A stretch of 64,000 nucleotides of DNA from Paracyclopina nana (Eukaryota > Arthropoda > Copepoda > Cyclopoida > Cyclopettidae): NCBI GenBank assembly GCA_019096065.1, contig JAGUCH010000004.1, forward strand, positions 8,184,001-8,248,000, written 5' to 3'. Below are positions 42,945 to 53,200 of this stretch, piece after piece. Under the pieces are notes generated by a model. The model made no database searches. It had not been told where the DNA came from and was given only the letters and a program-made list of their open reading frames with translations. The position numbers and the translations under genes are program-made. Each line of letters opens with the position of its first letter. Within the stretch, counting starts at the first letter, position 1.

Positions 42945-44729
42945 ATGATCTATCTGAAGATTGAGGTCATTGAGAGAGCATCAACTATATTTTGCATGGC
43001 CATGGATGTTGAGTACCGAGGCCATAGTACGGTTTTACACCTCAATCATCCAATGAAGTTTTATGATGATGAGTGCCATCTAAGTGCTCAAGCATGCCTT
43101 TTCTTACTGAGTCTGCTCAGGAAGAGCCCCTTTTTCTACACACATTTCATGCACCGCTATCAACACTGCAAGTCGCTGACAATCCACCTCCAAGATGAGA
43201 TCAAGCTAGACATTGACTACAAGTCATGCAGGATTGTCTTCCAAAAGCTGTGGGAGCAAGTTGAGCTAGAGGATGCTCTCCATTGGATGTCCACCTTAGG
43301 AGGGGCCTTCTCCAACCTTGGGGACCATTCGCTAGATTTTGTAAGTTGTTTTTCTCCTTCTCTAAAAAAACCACTGTATACAATTAAGCCAGCCAAATAT
43401 CCGCCTCTTGGCTGCACCCACTTGTATAGCTGTAATTAGGGTGTCAAGTGTCTCTCCTCTCACTACAGAAGCATATAGTCTTTGTGAAAGCATCATGGAA
43501 GACATAGCTCTGGTTGGTCTTGTGAGCATCAATGTGCTGGCCACCATCTTTCAGCTGTTTCTATTTGCCCTGATTTGGCGCTACTTGAGCCGAAAGCCGC
43601 TTGGCATGCAGACCCCTTTGGATCAAATGATCAAGGATCTGTTGGTGATTGCATTTGCCAGCTCGGCCATCTCAAACTTGACCTCGTTCAAGATTGGTCC
43701 TTTCGCTCTATGGCCCGATGCTGCATTGGGGTACTTCTTCATTGAAATGATGGTGGCACATTGCATGTTTTTGCACATATTTCTCACTGTGCTCATGCGA
43801 TACATATACATCTTTCATGCCTCGTGGCTCAATGAGCTCAATGATGATTTGATGATAGCCTGCTCTCGATATCTCAAACTTGCTCTAGCTGTTGCATTGG
43901 CATCGTACGAAATGCTGGCCTACGATTATAGACAAGGCAAGATGTATCAGTTTTTGACTCGGATTCCCAATGACCACGTTCAAGCAGTCCCATCACCGAC
44001 CATAAAGATCATGATTGTTCTGGTACTCGTCACTGTCGCTAGCATGCAGATCCGCATTGAATTGAGTAGGCTCAGCTCAAAAGAGAAGAATCCGGATCTT
44101 GGCTACTCCTTCTGGACTCTGCGATCATTGGTTGTTATCATGGCCATTGGTGGCATGCTTGCGATTCTTTGGCTGATTGATGGAATGATGACGCAGGGGG
44201 ACAATCGACTCCTTTTGCACAGTGCCACAAATGTCACCCTCATGAATCTTCTACCCGTCATAATGATCTCAAGGCATCCTCAATTGCGCCACTACTTGTT
44301 CAAAAGTCAACGAAATAGCCAACCATGAGGATCATGATCAGATTCGTGATTCTAGTTAGTCTGAAGCTAATCATTATAAATCTGTAAAAGGAGCCCTTCA
44401 AAAATTCAAGATTAGCCCTGCTCTTTAGAATACTCATTGGAATGTATTTTTTTGCGTTCTAGGCTGTCAAGGCTGGAGAAAATGCCTTCAAGCAAATGAA
44501 GATAGCTTTGAAGAGCGAAGATCCTTTTGTGCTCTACAAATGTTGGCTGTTTGTGGCCATGAGCCTTTTGCAGCAGAAAAGGCTGCGAAAATCGAAGGCC
44601 ATCATTCGAAATGTCTTCGCTGAAGTCAAGCTGAAACACAATGACAAAACTCTGTTATCTATGTGTAAAGGCATATGGGCTAGGCTGCAATATGCCTGGA
44701 AAAATGAAAATAAAGGCCATCTGAGATAA
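42945..44729 (+). CDS. Conserved-looking hypothetical protein, host of a nested receptor gene
   Basis: Two exons, 42945-43340 and 44463-44729, joined in phase 0 (donor TTT|GTAAGT, acceptor TTCTAG|GCT), 220 residues, or 203 if translation begins at the ATG at 42996 in its better start context. I cannot name the family. The protein is soluble-looking and mostly helical: an N-terminal part (HSTVLHLNHPMKFYDDECHL) and a C-terminal helical part (AFKQMKIALKSEDPFVLYKC, LLQQKRLRKSKAIIRNVFAE) reminiscent of a TPR-like helical repeat. The 1.1-kb intron contains a complete single-exon seven-helix gene on the same strand. Confidence 0.7.
43495..44328 (+). CDS. Seven-transmembrane receptor-like protein, nested and intronless
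   Basis: Single exon, 277 residues, from the ATG at 43495. Seven hydrophobic segments: about 4-31 (LVGLVSINVLATIFQLFLFA), 45-66, 82-107 (FFIEMMVAHCMFLHIFLTVL, followed by MRYIYIF at the usual DRY position), 126-143, 168-190 (IKIMIVLVLVTVASMQIRIE), 207-226 and 241-260, then a short tail HPQLRHYLFKSQRNSQP. The layout is that of a small class-A-like or chemoreceptor-like GPCR, though the DRY and NPxxY motifs are not canonical (LLPVIMISRHP in helix 7). N-glycosylation sites occur near helix 7. It lies entirely within the intron of the flanking gene, in the same orientation, so it needs its own promoter or is a retrogene-like insertion. Confidence 0.65.
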   Translation: MEDIALVGLVSINVLATIFQLFLFALIWRYLSRKPLGMQTPLDQMIKDLLVIAFASSAISNLTSFKIGPFALWPDAALGYFFIEMMVAHCMFLHIFLTVLMRYIYIFHASWLNELNDDLMIACSRYLKLALAVALASYEMLAYDYRQGKMYQFLTRIPNDHVQAVPSPTIKIMIVLVLVTVASMQIRIELSRLSSKEKNPDLGYSFWTLRSLVVIMAIGGMLAILWLIDGMMTQGDNRLLLHSATNVTLMNLLPVIMISRHPQLRHYLFKSQRNSQP

Positions 44730-44777
44730 GACATCAATTAGCAACTGCACACTTTTTTCAATTTACAGGTCTAAATC

Positions 44778-45882
44778 ATGGCCTTGGTGGTTGATAGAGC
44801 TGGTCTGCTCTTTGACACTTTGGCACTGAGAATGAAGCCTTTGAGAGATGCCTTGCTTCTGGCTGGCCTTTATTATACAACCAAATGGGCCTGCAAAGGC
44901 CTCAGAGGGGCCTTCCAAGGGTTCAAGACTTTTGCTTTGCCTGTAATTTGGCCAAGGGACTTCCCAAAGGAATATGGAGCATGGGCTGGTAGAAAATTCT
45001 CAACAATTCATCATTATTACTGTTTTGATTGGCCTTTCTTTGCAGTTATCACTGGATGCACCAGAGGCATTGGCCTTTGCTTTGCTCAAGAATTGGCCAG
45101 AAGGGGAATGCATTTGGTACTCATTGGCAGAGACAAGCCAAGAATTCAGTCATTGGCTGAAGAGTTGATGCTCAAGTACCAAATCAAGGTTGAAATCATT
45201 GAGGCCAACTTTGCCAAAGGCCAGTCTATTTATGAAATGATCAAGGATGGCCTTGCTGACAAGGAAATTGGCATTCTGGTCAACAATGTGGGTGTCATAC
45301 CACCCCACCCAATGTATTTTCATGAGGTAAGTTGTCATAGTTTTTTTAAGCCAAGGCTTCGCGACAAGTCTTGGCCTTTCCTAGGTAACCGAAGACCAAA
45401 TTTGGAACTTGATCAATGTCAACATAGCTTCAGCCACAATGATGACAAAAATAGTTTTGCCCAAGCTGATGAGAAGAAGGAAAGGAGCCATCATCAACTT
45501 GGCCTCAAGTGCTGCTTTGGATCCTCAGCCTTTACAACAAGTGTACACAGCGACAAAGGCTTACATGGACTTTTTTTCGAAAGCCTTGGCTTGCGAATAT
45601 GCTGAATATGGCATCACCATTCAAACTGTCAGCCCAATGTATGTGTGCACTGAAATGGTGGCCTTCAGTGATTCCTTGAGCAAACCAACATTGCTTGTTC
45701 CAAGTCCAGAAGCCTTCGCAGCCCAAGCAATCAGGACCTTGGGATTCAGCTCGAATACCACTGGCTATTGGAGTCATGGGCTGCAAACCAGCATCATGGG
45801 ATTTTTCATCTTTCCAAAGCTTTGGATAACCAAATGTATGAACCAGCAGTTTCGCAAAGAGGCCATGAAAAAATTGAACTAG
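44778..45882 (+). CDS. HSD17B12: Very-long-chain 3-oxoacyl-CoA reductase / 17-beta-HSD 12-like SDR
   Basis: Three exons, 44778-44988, 45046-45326 and 45385-45882, 329 residues. A hydrophobic N-terminus (DALLLAGLYYTTKWACKGL) anchors it in the ER. Classical SDR motifs are all present: cofactor TGCTRGIG at 73-80, NNVG at 150-153, catalytic Ser at 205/206 (NLASSAA), Tyr218 and Lys222 in YTATK. The C-terminal arrangement (EYAEYGITIQTVSPMYVCTE) matches HSD17B12, which reduces 3-ketoacyl-CoA in fatty-acid elongation and can act on steroids. Intron 1 is 57 nt and in frame; reading through it would break the Rossmann strand. A 5' UTR acceptor (TTTACAG at 44768) precedes the ATG; AATAAA at 45925. Confidence 0.9.
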
Positions 45883-46936
45883 GCCATACTTTTCAATTAG
45901 TTTAGATCTCATTTTCAAAATATGAATAAATGAAAGCATTGTGTGAAAGCTGTTTATTTTTGGCATGAAGAACTTCTTCTTCTTCTGGCAGAGTGTCTAT
46001 TGATCAAACAATTGCAAAAGGGGCCCCCTCCAAATCCAAGGTGATTTCCACAAGGGAATTCACCAACAACATCCACACAAAATTAGACACACAACTACAG
46101 ACAAATGTGCACATGGTCAGTCAGTGCTGGCAAGTTGGGAAATGTCAGCACTCTTCATTGCTGAGACCTTAAAAACTGGAATTTATGAAAAAAGGTTCAA
46201 GAGGTCATCCGAAATGCCAAGCACTCCCAAAGTCACTCCATTCATTCACGCGTAAGCCAGAAAAATTGTGTGTTAAGTCACATAGGAAATGGGAGCACAC
46301 AAAGTAGACAGTTTTAAGGGAAAAGTTGGTGAATTCCCATGGGAGTCAAAAAGCAAGGCTGCTTTCTCAGCTACATTGCTTTGGTGTAGACCAGGTTGAC
46401 ACAGAAAAGAGCTAGTATACTTACTTAACACTATTATTGTGTCCATCATGGCTGTTATTATTACCATTAGTACTAACAACTCTGGTAAGTCACATCTTTT
46501 TATTGCATGTCTAAGGACATTTCTTTCTGCACAACAACAGCTTTCTTATTACTTATAATGGCTGCTCTCTATCTCTAGTGCATTATAATGCTTCATTACA
46601 CAGCCTATAAACCATGATTAAGTTGTGTTTGAAGTTTTCACATAAATCATATGGGCGACAAGTAAAATTCAATTTTATTTTTTCTGTTCATTTTCATTTT
46701 GATGCAGCATCACCTCACCAGCCTTGACCCGTATGATCGTAGCTTTTATCGTTAGTTGTGAAACTTTTTTAAGCTTGGTGAAATAAGTATGATTGCTTTT
46801 TGGCACAGAGAAGGTTTCTGCAGAAATATTGCAAGCCTTTTATTGCCATTATTATCTGCATTGAGTCAGAGCCACACACAAAAAGACACTTCAGTTTTGA
46901 TTGTCAAGGCAAAGTCGGTAGAAATATAAAAGCAAT
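45883..46936. other. Intergenic, HSD17B12-like to dynein first exons
   Basis: About 1 kb with the 3' UTR of the reductase gene and presumed promoter of the first dynein leader exon. No other gene, RNA or repeat recognised. Confidence 0.4.
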
Positions 46937-46998
46937 ATGAGTACCAAGAAAAAGAGTGGATCAGTGAGCTTTTACATCTGCTGCAAACTGAAAACAAT
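46937..46998 (+). CDS. Candidate alternative first exon A of the dynein heavy chain
   Basis: ATG to donor AT|GTAAGC, 62 nt, phase 2, encoding a 20-residue leader (starts MSTKKKSGSV, ends CKLKT plus a split codon). Joined to the acceptor at 50265 it continues [14 protein letters not shown] in frame. Shares the terminal K-L-K with exons B, C and E. Confidence 0.5.
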
Positions 46999-47275
46999 GT
47001 AAGCTCTATTTTAACAAATTAAGTGATAAAAAAACCTTTCACTTAAACTATTCTGCTGATATGAATAAATGTTTGGTTACTACTTGCTATAATAGCATTG
47101 TCTATAATGGAATCCAGATTTTACTTGAATGCGGAATAGCCATGAATGAAGAAAGAGCTACAAAAAATCAGGCAATCAAGAGTTGCTTTGCTAGCTATGT
47201 AGTCTTCATATTTTTGTGTACTGCACTAATATTAGCTCTGTCATAAAAACGTGACCAACTTGATCAGATAGAAAA

Positions 47276-47343
47276 ATGAATTCAGTGGGATTCAAGGGAA
47301 AAGCCTCAATTAGCATTTTCTTGTTTGCTAAGCTAAAAGCCAA
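47276..47343 (+). CDS. Candidate alternative first exon B of the dynein heavy chain
   Basis: ATG to donor AA|GTAAGT, 68 nt, phase 2, leader MNSVGFKGKA...LFAKLKAK. The strong donor and the LFAKLKAK ending, followed after splicing by IRRKKMAS, make this one of the best candidates. Confidence 0.6.
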
Positions 47344-47670
47344 GTAAGTAACATTCAAATGCCCACGTAACAATGCCAATTTTATTATGACGTTCTCTTC
47401 AATTTATGTTTCTTTTTTCGATGCCCGCGTGATTAACCTATAATGACCACTCAGAAATATCCCCATGCTATGGAAAATCACCATTTTTAAATAAATCAAG
47501 CTCCTTCAAATTATTTTTAAATGACATGCATACTTGTTTCTTTTAAATGAACTCTCTCGCAAAAAATATCCAGATGACCGATCTATCATAATCACTTTTT
47601 CACAACTCCTTTTAACATAAGGACTACTTACGACCACTCTCTGTGGAATCTAAATGACCACAATTAAAAG

Positions 47671-47978
47671 ACCACTCTCGGTGGACCACTCTCGGTGGAC
47701 CACTCTCGGTGGACCACTCTCGGTGGACCACTCTCGGTGGACCACTCTCGGTGGACCACTCTCGGTGGACCACTCTCGGTGGACCACTCTCGGTGGACCA
47801 CTCTCGGTGGACCACTCTCGGTGGACCACTCTCGGTGGACCACTCTCGGTGGACCACTCTCGGTGGACCACTCTCGGTGGACCACTCTCGGTGGACCACT
47901 CTCGGTGGACCACTCTCGGTGGACCACTCTCGGTGGACCACTCTCGGTGGACCACTCTCGGTGGACCACTCTCGGTGG
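47671..47978. repeat. 14-bp minisatellite, 22 perfect copies
   Basis: Exactly 22 uninterrupted copies of ACCACTCTCGGTGG (308 bp), 9 G/C of 14 in otherwise AT-rich sequence. Each unit carries inverted half-sites CCAC...GTGG and could form hairpins. All six frames are open because 14 is not a multiple of 3 and no frame forms a stop, so the long predicted peptides here are artefacts. Degenerate copies flank it (GACCACTCTCTGTGG near 47631; GGACCACTTTCTGTGGACC near 48045; GGACCACTCAAAGTGGACC near 48088). It lies between candidate dynein first exons B and C. Confidence 0.98.
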
Positions 47979-48743
47979 ACCATTCTAAAATGACCCCTCT
48001 CAAATAACCACTTTTAAATGTGGCACACTCTCAGGAGCACCGTATGGACCACTTTCTGTGGACCTCAATATTCGGAGCATGTTATGCGGACCACTCAAAG
48101 TGGACCTTTCTCTATTATCTTTAATAGCCAGTCTAAACACTAGACTTTTCTAGCTTCAAATTTACGACCACTAATGACTGCTTCATTATTGCCACTCTTT
48201 AATGGCTTCTCTCATATGACCACTATTGTATGGCCAATCTCTTATGATCACTGTCTTATATCAAAAGACAGCTTGATTGCGATAACTTTTCAATATATGT
48301 CTGTCCTGTAATAAAACCAGAAGCCATTGCATTGGCAATTTTTTAAGTACAACTGAATATCTTGTTTCAGAAACCACCTTTATTAATATTCTGTCTCAAA
48401 TCCACCCAAAATTGACACTCTCTTATTTTCCACAATCTCACTACTTTGCATTGTTCCATTATAATGCATTTGATATGATTAAGTCATTTTTTTGAATGGT
48501 AGCATATAATGCATTTTTTGCCAATTTTGTCTGCTGTCATTGCATAAAAGGCCTTAGTGATAGTGAGAAATAACAGGGTTTCTAGTAATTTTCCATGCCT
48601 ATCTTGTGACCTGGACCATTAGACCAACTTTGTTCCTCGACACTCTTTATTGGAGACACTAATAATAGATTTTTTATGCGTTTCTTGGTACTTTGCATTG
48701 AATCATAGACATTTAATAACAAATCGTTCCAGTCTCTGCCAAG

Positions 48744-48844
48744 ATGTCTCTTAGGAAGGGTGCAAACTTAGTGAGCAAAATAAACTTGAACTCAGCCAAA
48801 AGGACTCAATTGCAGTTGTTTGTTTTGGCCAAGTTGAAATTAAG
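48744..48844 (+). CDS. Candidate alternative first exon C of the dynein heavy chain
   Basis: ATG to donor AG|GTCAGT, 101 nt, phase 2, leader starting MSLRKGANLV and ending LFVLAKLKLR. The longest of the five; the tail LAKLKLR matches LFAKLKAK of exon B. In frame with IRRKKMAS after splicing to 50266. Confidence 0.6.
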
Positions 48845-49523
48845 GTCAGTCACAAAGAATAATGGAGCACCTGAACATTATCATACAGCCATAATAAGTC
48901 AAGACATTTCTGTTGACAAACGTGATAGATTGCCACAACTGCTGACTTGTTAACTGTCCATGTCAGTAAGCTGCCTGCAATCATTGCCAAGCTTTTTAGG
49001 CTTAAAGCTTTTGAGCATTCAGTGCCCTTTAGGCCTTAAGCTGACATTGCCACTTTTCTCATATTTAACCAACTGTCAAGTTTATTGCTCTTTATCGCTG
49101 AACTAAAGAAAAAACAACAAGATTTTATGCATAATTTCTGAAAATTCACCAAGAGACCACAAATGACATAAAATTCGAAATTGAAATTGTACTTTATGTA
49201 TCGCCCATGGCTTAAAAAGCCTCACCACTAAAATAAAAAGTACATCTTTCTAACTTTGATGAGTCTAGAATTAAAATCTAGACATGGCTTAAAATAGTTA
49301 TCAATTTAAATTAGGATATGCTTGCAATAGAAATGTTAAGTTATAGGCTCTTGCGCAACTTCTAGACAAAGTTATTCAATCACCAAATAAGTAAGCGCCT
49401 TTCATGTCTCCAATAAGGCAAAGTAGGCAAAATGCTTTCACCTTAAAAGAGGTATAGGTACACAATAAGGACAGTCAGTTTGTAGATCAACACCAATCCA
49501 GAAGCATATTTATTGTTATCAAA

Positions 49524-49573
49524 ATGGCTACCAGTTCATTAGTTCCTATGGTTTTTGCAAGACTCAGAGCCAG
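49524..49573 (+). CDS. Candidate alternative first exon D of the dynein heavy chain
   Basis: ATG to donor AG|GTAATC, 50 nt, phase 2, encoding MATSSLVPMVFARLRAR. The tail FARLRAR is a conservative version of FAKLKAK in exon B. Confidence 0.6.
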
Positions 49574-50147
49574 GTAATCTTGACCTAACATCAAAATTGT
49601 TCATTGATAATTGGCAATTATCCGAAATGAGTCAAACTTCAAAGTTTTAGATGATTTTAAAACTTTAAGTTATGAAGTTGTAATTTGGCTAGATTATTAC
49701 CATTTTGATATGTTTTGAGCTGAAGCTTTTATCACTGCTCTATTAAATTGCTTGGCTTTTCAAAAGTTAGCAGCTTTATTTGATCTTGTTCTCCTATAGT
49801 TAAATCAAATAGAAACATTGGCATCTTAATTTTTCTTCTCAGGTTGAGCATTCGAATTGATTTGCTGTCATTCAAGTTTTATTTTAGTGGGATTAATTTA
49901 GGTTGGTGCCAAGAAAGCTGTGGTGCAATAATGAAAGTTAGTAGCTCAGGCTAAGGAATTTTCCATAGAGCAATATGAGACTCTACTGAGTGTTTATGGT
50001 CATGAAATACAGTAGTTACAGGAAGCATTGTGAAAAACAATGCTTAAGAGATCACGGCAATAAACAATACAATAGCTTTTGGTGCTGCAATGTTTCCAAA
50101 AGGATCAGTCAGGCCATTTAGTTTATAGCTATTGATTCATCAACAGC

Positions 50148-50185
50148 ATGGATAATTTGCTTGTTCTAACCAAACTCAAATCCAA
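50148..50185 (+). CDS. Candidate alternative first exon E of the dynein heavy chain
   Basis: ATG to donor AA|GTAAAC, 38 nt, phase 2, encoding MDNLLVLTKLKSK. The nearest of the five to the shared body; the intron to 50265 would be 80 nt. The tail LTKLKSK followed by IRRKK resembles the LTQRLKGEKEAKR region at the N-terminus of vertebrate DNAH5 as I remember it. Confidence 0.6.
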
Positions 50186-50265
50186 GTAAACAAACTTAGC
50201 CTGCCTTGTCATCATCATTATGCCTAGTCTGTAATCTATGCCTAAATCTTTTCACTGTATTCCAG

Positions 50266-53200
50266 AATAAGAAGAAAAAAGATGGCTTCCAGGGAGGAAG
50301 AGCTTCAGAAAAAGAGGGAGGAGGCTGAAAGAAAAGCGAGAAGGGGTGAAATTGACCCTACCCATGAGTTCACATTTCAGGTAAAACAACTTAACCAATT
50401 TACATTTAGCTACGTGCAAGCTTGTTTATTTCAGATTGTGGCCCAGCTTAGTGGGCTGCTCAGGCATGAAATCATGGACTTCATGTTCTCCAATCCTACC
50501 ATGCTTGATGATTTGGACTACTTGTACAAGTCTGACACTGCAAGGAAGCTCATGTTCTACTATCAGGACGAAAGGATCAAAGATGATCTGGAAAAGTACA
50601 AGTCCAAATCTAAGAGAAGAGGAGGAGAGAAAATCAAAGAAATTCCACAGACAGTCAAGAAGGTCTTGACTGTTGAAGATGGGACTGATGCCCCACTGAC
50701 AGGAGTGGCAATTTATCTGCTCAGAACTTCCACTAAAAGGACTCTTGGGTAAGTCCATGTACAAAATGAGTAAAAGAAAACACAGATAACTATTTTCATA
50801 CAGGGAGGAGACCTTTCAGAGGGAGATCATGTGTGGATTGTTGAATGCTCAAGAAGGAGACTACATTCTTTGGAACATAGAACGAACAATCACAAAGATT
50901 TACATTCCTGTCTTGCTTGACTCTTGTATGGGAGACAAAGGGACAAAAGACCTATTGATAAAGGTGAAAATTACTAGAATCACTCTGATCTAACAAATCA
51001 AAGATTGATGTTTAGGTGAAAAAAGAACTACTGCCATGTCTGAGGTCATTCACAAGTTCACTAAGAGTTGCTGAGCTTGTGTGGAATGAGGGAACACTGA
51101 TCAAAGACTATCCTCCTGAAGCTTATGACATCAAATGTATGGATGACACTTGGGAGTACTTAAAAACAGAGAATGCAGTTCCAAAATTTGAAAGCTACAT
51201 CAGGGGATGGATGAAGCAAATTCAAGAGCTGTTGCTTGAAAGCGAACAGCTAAGGTTGGAAACTGATGATGCTGGACCTCAAGTAAGTGATATCACATAA
51301 AGTTAAAAACATAATGTTAAACAAAACTTGCTGGTTTGATCTTAAAGGATGAATTGGAGTATTGGAAGGCAAGAGGAGCAAAGTTGACCTTGCTTGTTAA
51401 TCAAATCAATACTCAACCTGCTAGGATGACTCTGGTCACTCTGAGAGCAGCTCAGTCAAAAATTCTCAAAGTATGGAATAACATTGACAAGAGGATAACC
51501 AAGTACCATGTAGAAGCAGCTGATAATGCCAAGTTTCTTGGTGCTATTGAAAAAACTAGTCACTCCATTTACTTGGAAGATCCAAGTGAACTGAAAGGTA
51601 ATGATAAACAGTAATCAATGACAAACAGCAAGGCAGACAATAATTATGATATTTCAGAGTCATTGATGAGAGTTATACATATTGTCAAGATGATTTATAA
51701 TGTCTCCCACCATTACAATACACCAGAAAGAGTGGCATCTTTGCTGGTCAAAATCACAAATCAAGTAATCAGAACCTGTAAGAGGTACATAACTCAGGGA
51801 GGAAGGAAAACAATTTGGAATCAAGATAGAGTAGAAGTGGAAGAGAAACTCATGCAATGCATCAAGTTGAATCAAGACTACAAGGATGCCTATGCTAGGG
51901 TTAAGAACAGAAAAGTTGGCAAGGAAATCAGAGAGTTCAGCTTCAGTGAGAAGTATATTTTTGGCCGATTTGATTCCTTCTGTACAAGGCTGAGGAACTT
52001 GCTGAGCATGTTTAAGAAGATTAACTTGTACACAAGGCTATTTAGTGAAAGAATGGAAGCCCTCCTACCTGAAGAAGCCTTGGAAGATGACTTTAAGAAC
52101 TTTGACTCAGCTGTCAGGGTTCTGACATTGAGGGACTATGACTATTTGGACTTTCGCAATGAAGGTTTTGACAAAGACTATGTTGAGTTCTTGAGCAGGA
52201 TGGACACACTAACAGACAAATTGCAAAATAAGCTTGAATCTACTTATGATGGAGTATGGGATACACCTCATGCATTCCAATACTTGCCAAGGTTTGAGAA
52301 ACTTTCGGAGGTAATGCCAGTAGGCCATCTCTCTGAAAAATACTTGAGGATGATAAACACATTCAGCCATGAGATGGACCGAATAACTAAGTTCTTCAAG
52401 AAGCAGGTAGGTAGACCTCCTATCCCAAGAAACTATCCAGACTCCTCTGGAAGAATTGCATGGGCAAGGAGTTTATTGCAGCATCTAAAATACTTCATGG
52501 AACACTTCAAGATTCAGAGAACATTGAAGAACCGCCCTGAGTATTCTTCCCTTGTTAAGCAATATAACGAGACTGGTGTGATGCTGATGAGGTATGAGTT
52601 GGATGTACAAGAAAATTGGAAAAATCTCCGTATCAGGCAGATTGAATTCATGATTTCCAAACCCATATTTGCCACCAATGATGTTGGTGAATTTGTGTGC
52701 AATTTTGATAGAGTGTTCTACACTTTTCTGAAAGAAAATGAGAGGTTGGCCAAGATGGACATCAACATACCTAGCGTGAATCAGTTCTTAATCAAGAGGA
52801 AGGACTATTTCATTGAGTACTATGACACAGTCAATATGATCCTTGAAAGGTACAATTCTGCCATGAGTATCATAACTCCGGATCTCAGGCGTTTGTTTAC
52901 TCCTCATGTCAACAAAATGAGAACCAGCCTCGAGCCAGGACTATCTGAAATAACCTGGACTAACTTTGATTGGGTAGAATTCACTGACAAATGTCTTGAG
53001 GATATTGACAACTTCAGATATTTGATGAGTAGAGCTAATGACATCTATGCAAATAGAATAGAGAAGGTCCTGAATGCAATGGACTATGTTAGGCTCTATG
53101 CTCTTCCCAAAACTGAGCCATGGACATTGGACCGATTTCTTGAAGAGATAAAGGACACTTGCAAGGAATCTGCTGCTGACTTGAACCGAAAAAGTATTAT

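Noticed and set aside
46449-46484. Short ATG exon-like segment encoding MAVIITISTNNSG with a GTAAGT donor
   Set aside because: Looks like a sixth leader exon, but its donor is phase 1; joined to the shared acceptor it gives an immediate stop, so it cannot serve the dynein gene by the same splice.
47061-47246. 60-residue frame ending in a hydrophobic segment
   Set aside because: No family resemblance, no splice sites, and it lies between two candidate leader exons; probably chance.
47624-48007. Long open frames on both strands across the minisatellite
   Set aside because: All are translations of the 14-bp repeat, which has no stop in any frame; no start context or splice logic.
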